From: JACDCA01 sp963810305
Lineage (GTDB): Bacteria > Acidobacteriota > Vicinamibacteria > Vicinamibacterales > 2-12-FULL-66-21
Assembly: GCA_963810305.1 (NCBI GenBank)
Contig: CAWEMY010000001.1
Span: 190,407 to 254,406, forward strand
Reading direction: 5' to 3'
Length of the DNA: 64,000 nucleotides
Shown here: positions 57,880 through 64,000 of the stretch, piece by piece
Layout of the letters: each line of letters opens with the position of its first letter
Position numbering within the stretch: position 1 is the stretch's first letter
Program-made: the position numbers and the translations under genes
Notes under the pieces: model-generated
The model's database searches: none
What the model saw: only the letters and a program-made list of their open reading frames with translations
What the model was told of the DNA's origin: nothing

Positions 57880-58498
57880 GACTCGGACCGAACGGATTGT
57901 CGATCGGTTCGAGCCTGCAGGTCTCATCGTCAAAATAGCCCAGATCGTAGTGCATGAAGGTGACGAGCCACACGTGTTCCTCCACCTGCTTCACTCCCAC
58001 CTTCTGGCCCGCAAACACTTGGCTGACGTTCACCTTGCGGGTCTGGTAGCAAATCCGACCGCACGTGGTGATCACGGCGGTCCAGTCGTGAAACGGATAG
58101 TCGAGCTCGTCGAGCCCGAGATAGGGTCGCGGCGACGGCGTGTAGAGTGACGCCGGCGTCTTCATCTCGAGCGCCTGATGCGGCCGCTCCTGGTTATAGC
58201 GACGCACGAAGGTGTCGAAGCGGCCTTGCTGCTGGAGCACATTCGAGCAGGCCGGCTGCGTCGCTTCGGTTTTCAGCGTCAAGTGCATGCGCTCGTGCCG
58301 GCCGTTCTGCTCCGGATGACCCGGCGTGATGCGCTCGAGCCCAATCCCGAGACGCAGCCACCACACCGACAGCTTGCTGAGGCCGTAGAGTGCGTGCGCG
58401 GAGGCGAACGGCACGCCGTTGTCGGTGCGAATCGCGCGCGGCAGCCCTGCCGCCTCCCTTGACATCCTGCCGAATTGATAGCCAGGCGCGACGGACAA
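57857..58498 (-). pseudogene. IS481 family transposase, C-terminal fragment
   Basis: 213 residues are in frame: 'GLPRAIRTDNGVPFASAHAL' (second Asp of the DDE triad), 'LSKLSVWWLRLGIGLERITP', 'GHPEQNGRHERMHLTLKTEA' (the Glu), 'RYNQERPHQALEMKTPASLY', and 'VWLVTFMHYDLGYFDDE'. The first catalytic Asp and the whole N-terminal HTH region (~150 residues) are missing; upstream sequence to 58640 is unrecognisable. Inserted immediately after tRNA-Thr. Non-functional remnant. Confidence 0.88.
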
Positions 58499-59355
58499 TT
58501 GTCCGACCGCGTAGGCTCGTGACCCGTTTCGGGTTCACCGCCTGCCCGTAATCGTCGAACAGCGTCAGGCAAGGCCCCCGGCACTTCCGACTGACTGCTG
58601 ACCTGGATGCCACATCCAATAAGAATCTCCAGAAAAACGGGACTCCAACACAGATGAATTAGGTCCGGATTCGGAAACCCAACGGGCGATGCCTAGGTTC
58701 TATTGCGAGTCGGCCCCGGCCGCGGCCCGAATCCCATCGACTTTCTTCAAGGGCGCGAGCGCATCGCTTGACCTGGACGACGTTGGGGGACCCCACCGAC
58801 GTCCCTTCCGTCGAGGCTCTCCACCGTCGCGGACTCGATCGGCCCGAACTGCCGCCGAACTGTCGCGGCTTCGATTGTCTCGACCGAGGGCGGCGGCTCC
58901 GGCGCCAGCCAGCGGGTGACGGGCCTCAGACGGTTCCTCTTGGCTCCGGCACTCGGGTTCGCGGCATTCGGCCTGACGCCACACGCGTTCAGAGAGTCCT
59001 AACCGCTCCCACCAGACTGCCACCAGATGTCGGAGCGAGAGGCTCCGCCCTACGTCCTGACTCCTCGCGCCACAAGGAGGCCTATCTGGCCCGCCCGGTT
59101 ACCGCCAGATCGGGGGGATTTCGTTACCCTTATAGCGCCGCCAATTTGTTCAGCGTGGCGGTCCCGGGCTGCAGTTTTCTGCGGCCTAAAGGAAACAGGT
59201 ATTCATGCGTATGGACCCCGCGATTCTTCTCGCCGTTGCGGTCTGTTCCCTCAGCGTTGTCAACCTTGAAGCCCTGAGCGATCAACGTGCGACGACGACT
59301 CGCCCAGGCACCCGCCGCGCTTAATCACAACGTCTCAGGAGCCGAAAAGACCGCC
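58499..59355. other. Gene-poor interval downstream of the IS remnant
   Basis: About 850 bp without a convincing gene. Several short open frames on both strands have arginine-rich, antisense-like composition and no family pattern. Up to ~58640 it may still be decayed IS sequence. A TTACCCTTATAGC-like AT-rich patch near 59122 may belong to the promoter of the J-domain gene. Confidence 0.5.
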
Positions 59356-59907
59356 ATGGCCGACGATCAGCCGCTCGATTGTTACGAGATTCTTCAAATC
59401 AGCCCGAATGCAGACCCGGACACGATTCACCGGCTGTTCCGCCTGCTGGCGCAGCGCTATCATCCGGACAATCAGGACACCGGCGACGCCGCGCGATTCC
59501 GCAAGCTCCGCGAGGCGTACACCATTCTCCGCGATGCGGAGAAGCGCGCCCAGTACGACACCAAGTACGAGGCGCTCCGGCAGCAGCGGTGGAGGTTCGT
59601 CAGTACCGGCCCGCCAGCCCAGAATGACTTCGAGATGGAACAGGAGCTGCGGTGCACGCTGCTCGAGATGCTTTACAGCCAGCGGCGGACCGACCCGAGC
59701 CGCCCGGCCCTGTCGAACTGGGACCTCCCGGGGTTGCTGGGACGGCCGCGCGAACATCTCGAGTTCGCCATCTGGTATCTGGCCTCGACGAAGTTGATCA
59801 TGCGCGACGATCAGTCCAAGCTTCAGATCACGGCGGCGGGCGTCGATTACATCGAAGCCAACCACGATCGGAAGCCGAGCATCCCCCAATTGCGCGCCGC
59901 TCGATAA
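59356..59907 (+). CDS. J-domain (DnaJ-like) protein
   Basis: 183 aa from ATG 59356. Residues 6-70 are a J domain: 'LDCYEILQISPNADPDTIHR', HPD at 36-38 in 'LLAQRYHPDNQDTGDAARFR', 'LREAYTILRDAEKRAQYDTK'. The C-terminal part ('LRCTLLEMLYSQRRTDPSRP', 'LSNWDLPGLLGRPREHLEFA', 'IWYLASTKLIMRDDQSKLQI') looks like a winged-helix-type domain, ending 'TAAGVDYIEANH'. This J + winged-helix arrangement recurs in Acidobacteriota hypotheticals. Would stimulate a DnaK; no dnaK nearby. The longer open frame to 59287 is not needed. Confidence 0.9.
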   Translation: MADDQPLDCYEILQISPNADPDTIHRLFRLLAQRYHPDNQDTGDAARFRKLREAYTILRDAEKRAQYDTKYEALRQQRWRFVSTGPPAQNDFEMEQELRCTLLEMLYSQRRTDPSRPALSNWDLPGLLGRPREHLEFAIWYLASTKLIMRDDQSKLQITAAGVDYIEANHDRKPSIPQLRAAR

Positions 59908-60033
59908 CCGCTGGACCGCGGCTTGCTGCGTCCGGCCCGGGGCCGTTGAACGACCCGGAGGCTGGGATCGACATCAACCCATTCTGAACCATCCGCGGCG
60001 CCGCAGCCCCGCCGTCTCAAATCAAGGCGAAAG

Positions 60034-60330
60034 TCAGACTAGTGCAGATCGGAATTCTGACCCTCCCGACTGCTGACGGTGCAGTCTAAGGGTAACGTCA
60101 CGAATGAACAGCGCATTGGGCGCGAGCGGCTGCGAGAGCGTCGTGCCCGTCAGACGCGGTCGGACGCGGCGGCGACGCCGTTTCACGAGGCCATGGCGAT
60201 CCAAGACCGCATGGACCGTGCTGATCGCCGGGCAACCCACCTCGGGCAGCTTCTGCTTCAGCCGCTCGCGGAGCTTCGGCGCGCCCCAGTTGTGAAATCC
60301 CAACACAGAGGTGACACATCCAGCTCTCCT
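60034..60330 (-). pseudogene. IS481 family transposase, internal fragment
   Basis: Minus-strand frame with 'NWGAPKLRERLKQKLPEVGC', 'PAISTVHAVLDRHGLVKRRR', 'RRVRPRLTGTTLSQPLAPNA', the linker between HTH and DDE core of IS481 transposases ('PRWGPRKL', 'PAASTV--LL-R-GLV--RRR'). It then loses similarity where the catalytic core should start. It corresponds to a part missing from the 57857-58498 fragment, so the two may be separated pieces of one element or of two related ones. Confidence 0.75.
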
Positions 60331-60360
60331 TTCTAAGCCAGAAACCTTAGAGTGGAGACG

Positions 60361-60600
60361 CATGACGAAGATCGAGCAGGCACGGGTCAGCAGCTGGCGG
60401 TTCAAGGTCTTACAGCAGGCAGCCACGGGCTCTCGCAACGTGGCGCGGACCTGCCGGCACTTTGGCATTTCCCGGCAAGCTTTCTATAAATGGAAACGCC
60501 GCTACGCCGCGCACGGCGTGGCTGGATTGTGCGATCAGCCCCGGGCGCCCCACCGCTCGCCGAAAGCGACCCGAAGGAAGTCGTCAGCAAGATTCTGTAC
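60361..60600 (+). pseudogene. IS481-type transposase, N-terminal HTH fragment
   Basis: Starts 'MTKIEQARVSSWRFKVLQQA' and continues with a helix-turn-helix 'NVARTCRHFGISRQAFYKWK' and 'RRYAAHGVAGLCDQPRAPHR', 'SPKATRR'. A frame change near 60575 (GAAGGAAGTCGTCAG, which in the other frame gives 'EVVSKIL') ends similarity, and no DDE core follows. Opposite in orientation to the two other fragments, so at least two separate elements have decayed here. Confidence 0.78.
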
Positions 60601-60660
60601 CTTCGGCCTCGGGGAAGCCGATGTCGGCGAACACGTTGCCCGAACTGAGCGTCAGGGGAA

Positions 60661-60852
60661 TCAGCGGCTTTTTTGCCATGCTTCATAATCCTCTTTGGCG
60701 CGAGCGAGCCGAGTTGCGATGAGATCCAGCTCGCTCTTCGGTGTGGCGATCGCACGCCGAGACTTCTTCTGGATCAGCAGCAGCGTCCCATCGAATTCTT
60801 TGCCCGTCTCTCGGCACAATGTTTCTAGGTACGAGCGCTGAGCGTCGGTCAT
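60661..60852 (-). CDS. Small protein resembling DUF3072
   Basis: 63 aa. The N-terminus 'MTDAQRSYLETLCRETGKEF' matches the opening of DUF3072 proteins (M-T-x-A-Q-x-x-Y-L-x-T-L-x-x-E-x-G). The remainder ('KSRRAIATPKSELDLIATRL') is divergent. Cytosolic, charged, unknown function. Tail-to-head with the IS remnants, so it may itself be decaying. Confidence 0.5.
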   Translation of the reverse strand: MTDAQRSYLETLCRETGKEFDGTLLLIQKKSRRAIATPKSELDLIATRLARAKEDYEAWQKSR

Positions 60853-60891
60853 CGGCTCGCAACATCAACGTTTGAACTCGTGGAGTAGCAC

Positions 60892-61761
60892 ATGCTCGCG
60901 CATCTCGCCGCGATTGGCATCACGGCAACGCTGGTGGCGCTGCTGACGGTTTATCCATTCCTTCCAGGAAGTTACGACGCGTTGGCGGTGGCGGTGTCGG
61001 GGATGGCACAAGTCGTCGGCGCCGCCGGAGTGCTGCTGATTCCGATCGGCGTGGCCTGGCTGATCTATGAATGCAGAACACACGCGCAAACGGAGAGTAA
61101 TCGGCCCCATAGCCACGCCACGTTCTACTTCGCGACTGTCTCGATGATTGCGTGTGCGATGTTCGCGATCGTCCTTGCGGGCGCCGCCCTGGGCGGAGTC
61201 GGACTATCTCTGGCGGTTGCGACTATGGGGCTGGCCGCCTACATAGCGGTTCGACTGCTACCGGCGTTGAAGTCACTGAGACGACGAGCTCCCGACGCCT
61301 TCAATCCGGTGCCGCTGTACCTGATTGTTCTTCCAGGGATGGCGCTCATCGCACAGATGGCACTGCACCAGGTCGCCACCGAATACAGCAGAACTCGGGC
61401 GATTGCGAACAGCGCGGCGTTGATCGACGATATCGAGAACTACCACGCGGCGAACGGACACTACCCACGCTCCCTGAGTGCCCTCCACCAGGATTACGAG
61501 CCCTCGGTGATTGGCATCGAACGGTTTCACTACGCGCTGAACGGCGACGCCTACAATGTCTACTTCGAGCAGCCGACTTTTCTGTTCGTCAACTTCGGCA
61601 CCAGAGAGATCGTCATGTACAACAAGCGTGACGAACACCAGATGGTCAGTCACGATAGCGACATTCTTCGCTGGACTGCGGAACAGTTGCGGGCGCGTCG
61701 TGGCTGGAATGCCAGGCATGACACCTCAATTCGTCACTGGAAGTACTTTTGGTTCGATTGA
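60892..61761 (+). CDS. Membrane protein with a pseudopilin-like C-terminal domain, unknown function
   Basis: 289 aa. Five hydrophobic segments (~5-22, ~33-57, ~78-100, ~101-122, ~140-160) and then a soluble domain: 'ANSAALIDDIENYHAANGHY', 'PRSLSALHQDYEPSVIGIER', 'FHYALNGDAYNVYFEQPTFL', 'FVNFGTREIVMYNKRDEH'. The 'I-x-x-Y-x-x-x-N-G-x-Y-P-x-S-L' stretch resembles the globular part of type II secretion pseudopilins, yet it follows several helices rather than a prepilin peptide. I do not recognise a named family. Start chosen at the first Met (60892). Confidence 0.75.
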   Translation: MLAHLAAIGITATLVALLTVYPFLPGSYDALAVAVSGMAQVVGAAGVLLIPIGVAWLIYECRTHAQTESNRPHSHATFYFATVSMIACAMFAIVLAGAALGGVGLSLAVATMGLAAYIAVRLLPALKSLRRRAPDAFNPVPLYLIVLPGMALIAQMALHQVATEYSRTRAIANSAALIDDIENYHAANGHYPRSLSALHQDYEPSVIGIERFHYALNGDAYNVYFEQPTFLFVNFGTREIVMYNKRDEHQMVSHDSDILRWTAEQLRARRGWNARHDTSIRHWKYFWFD

Positions 61762-61806
61762 GCGGAAATGGACGGGCACATGCTGATCCGACAGTCGCCT
61801 GGACTT

Positions 61807-61828
61807 ATGGTAACGTCTATGTTACCAT
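61807..61828. promoter_or_regulatory. Palindromic operator upstream of the toxin-antitoxin genes
   Basis: Perfect inverted repeat ATGGTAAC-GTCTAT-GTTACCAT (8-bp arms, 6-nt spacer) ending 4 bp before the toxin ATG at 61833. Position and symmetry fit the autoregulatory operator of a HigBA-type locus. Confidence 0.75.
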
Positions 61829-61832
61829 TTTC

Positions 61833-62163
61833 ATGTTGGCGATTCGCGAGTTCCTCGAGCGCGACGGCTCCAGCCGATTCGCGAAATGGTTCGCCGGGCT
61901 AGATGCCGCAGCCGCGGCAAAGATCACGACGGCGATGCGGCGGTTGGAGCTCGGGAACTTCTCCAACGTAAAGGGAGTTGGGGCTGGCGTTTTCGGGTCC
62001 AAGATCGACTTCGGCCCTGGGTATCGAGTGGTACTTCGGTAAGGACGGCGACGCGCTGGTGATTCTGCTCGGCGGCGGGACGAAGAAAACACAGGATCGC
62101 GACATCGCGACCGCTCACGCACGGTGGCAGGACTACAAGAAGCGAAAGGCTGAGGAGAAGTGA
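61833..62163 (+). pseudogene. RelE/HigB-type toxin (addiction-module killer family) with a +1 frameshift
   Basis: From ATG 61833: 'LAIREFLERDGSSRFAKWFA', 'AAAAKITTAMRRLELGNFSN', 'VKGVGAGVFGSKIDFGPGYR', 'V', then a premature stop at 62040-62042. The rest is one frame on: 'YFGKDGDALVILLGGGTKKT', 'QDRDIATAHARWQDYKKRKA', to 62163. Removing one G from GAGTGGTACTTC restores a 109-aa protein of normal length for this family (RelE-fold mRNA endonuclease). If the shift is real the toxin is dead and the antitoxin an orphan. The repaired stop overlaps the antitoxin start. Confidence 0.85.
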
Positions 62164-62489
62164 CCGTGCCTCTGACACGAGAGTTCAAGGAAACCGTGCA
62201 GGCCCGCATCAAGCGGGACCGCAAGTACCGGAAGGAACTACTCCGAGAAGGTGTCGAATGCCTCCTCGCCGGAGATCTCGATACCGGGAAAGCCATACTG
62301 CGCGACTACATCAACGCCACCATCGGCTTCGAGGAGCTGAGTCGCCTCACGAAGCTGCCAACAAAGAGTCTCATGCGCATGCTCGGACCGAACGGGAATC
62401 CGCAAGCACGGAATCTGTTCGAGGTGATCGGCCATCTTCAGAGGGCTGAAGGGCTTCATTTCTCGCTATCTCTCCGGACCGCGAGGTAG
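62160..62489 (+). CDS. HigA-like antitoxin (XRE-family)
   Basis: 109 aa from GTG 62160, overlapping the repaired toxin stop by 4 bp; a second GTG at 62166 is possible. N-terminal helical toxin-binding part ('VPLTREFKETVQARIKRDRK', 'YRKELLREGVECLLAGDLDT') and a C-terminal HTH ('GFEELSRLTKLPTKSLMRML', 'GPNGNPQARNLFEVIGHLQR'). The family represses its own operon through the HTH and neutralises the toxin. The gene itself is intact. Toxin-first order is typical of higBA. Confidence 0.87.
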   Translation: MTVPLTREFKETVQARIKRDRKYRKELLREGVECLLAGDLDTGKAILRDYINATIGFEELSRLTKLPTKSLMRMLGPNGNPQARNLFEVIGHLQRAEGLHFSLSLRTAR

Positions 62490-62503
62490 AGGAGGATTCT
62501 CAC

Positions 62504-63970
62504 GTGATACAGCGGCTGCTCGGGACGGCGATGATAGCGGCGGCGGGAATCGCGGCGTTGAGTCTATCGGGGCTGGCGCAGGCGGGGCGGCCGTTCACGA
62601 CGGCCTTCCCGAAAGAGGAGTTTTCCGCGCGGCGGCTCAAAGTCGCCGAGGCGATTGGCCCGACGGCGGTCGCGCTGATGCAGGCCGCGCCCACAGTGCA
62701 CTCCTCCGCGATCTTCCGCCAGTCGAACGAATTCTTCCATCTCACCGGCGTCGGCGTCCCGCAGGCGATGCTCCTGATCGACGGCTCGACGAAGAAGAGC
62801 ACGCTCTACCTTCCCAAGCAGGACGCATCGCGCGCAGCGGTCGAGGGGGCGCTGCTGTCGTCGGACGATCCGGCTGCCGCGATCGCGCTCACCGGAATGG
62901 ACGAAGTGAAGGCGCTCGACACCCTGCAAGCCGACCTCGCCGCGCGTTACAAGGAAGGCCGGCGTGACTTGTTCGTCCCCTTCCAGCCGGCTGAAGGCAG
63001 CGCCGAAAGCCGCGATGGAGCAAACCGCAGAAACAACGACGCCGCGGCGGACCCCTGGGACGGCCGGATCTCCCGCGAGGCGCATCTGCGCATGCTGCTG
63101 ACGATGCGCGCGGGGAACTACGTGACGCGGAACCTGTCGCCCATCCTCGACGAGATGCGCGCGATCAAGAGCCCGGCGGAAATCGGCGTCATCGATCGTG
63201 CGACCCGAATTGGCGGCGAAGCGATCATGGAGGCGATGCGCAGCACCGCACCCGGCGTCGCCGAGAATGAGCTCGACGCGCTCGCGCGCTTCATCTACGT
63301 CCGCCACGGCGCCCAGGGTGAAGCCTACCGTGCCATCGTCGCCAGCGGCCCCAACGCATGGTTGGCGCACCATCGCGCCTCGGACAAAGTCATGACTGAC
63401 GGCGAGCTGGTCCTGATGGACTATTGCCCGGACCTCCACTACTACCGCTGCGACGTCACGCGTCAGTGGCCGGTGAACGGCACCTTCTCGCCGGTCCAGC
63501 GCGAGCTCTACACGTTCTACCTCGGCGTCTACGAGGCACTGCTCTACTCGATCAAGCCGAACGTCACGGCAGAATCGATCCTGCAGGACGCGGTCAAGAA
63601 AATGGACGTCATGATGGCGACGATGAAGTTCTCGAAGCCGGTGTACGAGAAAGCGGCGAAGGATTTCGTGGACGGCTACCGGCGCCGCGCGCAGGGCACC
63701 GGCCGTGGCGGCAACCTCGGGCATGCCGTCGGCATGTCCACGCACGACATGGGCGGCGGCTCCGGGATGATGCGGCCCGGGCTCGTCTTCACCATCGAGC
63801 CGCAGTTTCGCATTCCGGAGGAGCGCATCTTTCTGCGGCTCGAGGACATGATCGTCATCACCGAAAAAGAAGCGCGAATCATTTCCGACTTCGTCCCGCG
63901 ATCGATCGCCGGCGTTGAGAAGCTGATGGCGGAAGAGGGATTACTGCAGAAGTACGGAAAGATCCGTTAG
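62504..63970 (+). CDS. Xaa-Pro aminopeptidase (M24B family), exported
   Basis: 488 aa from GTG 62504, preceded by GAGGAGGATTCTC. Signal peptide 'MIQRLLGTAMIAAAGIAALS'. N-terminal creatinase-like domain ('IFRQSNEFFHLTGVGVPQAM', 'STLYLPKQDASRAAVEGAL') and a pita-bread metallopeptidase domain with all five ligands: Asp in 'GELVLMDYCPDLHYYRCDVT', the second Asp in 'CDVTRQWP', His in 'GRGGNLGHAVGMSTHDMGGG', Glu in 'LVFTIEPQFRIPEERIFLRL', Glu in 'LEDMIVITEKEA'. Cleaves X-Pro N-termini of peptides, probably in the periplasm. The remaining 30 bp of the window hold nothing identifiable. Confidence 0.92.
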   Translation: MIQRLLGTAMIAAAGIAALSLSGLAQAGRPFTTAFPKEEFSARRLKVAEAIGPTAVALMQAAPTVHSSAIFRQSNEFFHLTGVGVPQAMLLIDGSTKKSTLYLPKQDASRAAVEGALLSSDDPAAAIALTGMDEVKALDTLQADLAARYKEGRRDLFVPFQPAEGSAESRDGANRRNNDAAADPWDGRISREAHLRMLLTMRAGNYVTRNLSPILDEMRAIKSPAEIGVIDRATRIGGEAIMEAMRSTAPGVAENELDALARFIYVRHGAQGEAYRAIVASGPNAWLAHHRASDKVMTDGELVLMDYCPDLHYYRCDVTRQWPVNGTFSPVQRELYTFYLGVYEALLYSIKPNVTAESILQDAVKKMDVMMATMKFSKPVYEKAAKDFVDGYRRRAQGTGRGGNLGHAVGMSTHDMGGGSGMMRPGLVFTIEPQFRIPEERIFLRLEDMIVITEKEARIISDFVPRSIAGVEKLMAEEGLLQKYGKIR

Positions 63971-64000
63971 TGGATCGGTCGACTCATGGCAAGTCCTTAT

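Noticed and set aside
58700..59023. A 107-codon minus-strand gene downstream of the IS remnant
   Set aside because: No ribosome site, no domain pattern and a composition like antisense frames; not supported as a gene.

Overview
The window is high-GC, gene-dense bacterial chromosome. The content (a VWFA-related secreted protein, a large TonB receptor with an N-terminal carboxypeptidase-regulatory-like domain, tandem secreted amidohydrolases, a DUF6335 protein, an ECF42-type sigma factor paired with a YCII protein, and a Ser/Thr kinase fused to AAA and TPR modules) suggests a soil Acidobacteriota, perhaps the Vicinamibacteria. That placement is inferred from gene repertoire; there is no rRNA or marker tree here. 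No prophage, CRISPR array or conjugative element is visible.

Layout. 1-6947: end of a secreted peptidase, then a minus-strand lysine/diaminopimelate operon asd-lysC-dapB-dapA-dapD-dapE. 7079-15804: a frameshifted secreted protein, YCII plus ECF sigma factor, VWA protein, acyl-CoA dehydrogenase, SUMF1-like and PQQ-propeller proteins, and a decayed M28 peptidase. 15874-25880: TonB receptor, two amidohydrolases, a duplicated HTH-cupin regulator, a DHCW cupin and a four-repeat secreted protein. 25503-32724: acyl-CoA dehydrogenase, histidine kinase, HIT protein and the conserved cmk-rpsA-ihfB set, interrupted by a DUF6335 gene. 32891-43134: hydrolase, the rluB-scpB-scpA-trpS-M50 operon (minus strand), uvrC, a phospholipid synthase, tdk and efp. 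43373-56806: small heat-shock protein, HtrA protease, 3-methyladenine glycosylase, HEAT protein, uvrA, RRM protein, a phosphodiesterase-like exonuclease, a beta-lactamase-fold hydrolase and the giant kinase. 57078-64000: second Hsp20, tRNA-Thr, a graveyard of IS481 fragments, a J-domain protein, a HigBA-like toxin-antitoxin locus and an M24 aminopeptidase.

The most unusual feature is a class of short-word tandem arrays. At least eleven arrays have a period at or near 7 bp. They use several unrelated words (ACGTGCG, CAGTAGT, CTAACTT, CTCCAAA, TCAATCG, GCGGGGC, CCGAGCC) but share one architecture: most begin at a stop codon, and several have a second arm made of the reverse-complement word, so they can fold into long hairpins. 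Some have entered genes: uvrC carries one in frame, the rluB tail is built from one, and uvrA carries two other dispersed repeats in frame.

Several otherwise well-preserved genes are split by single-base frameshifts: a secreted protein, a CDP-alcohol phosphotransferase, htrA, uvrA (twice), the toxin, and probably the 5' end of trpS. All but trpS need one base removed. Indel error in the assembly is the simplest explanation, and it matters for how these genes are read.
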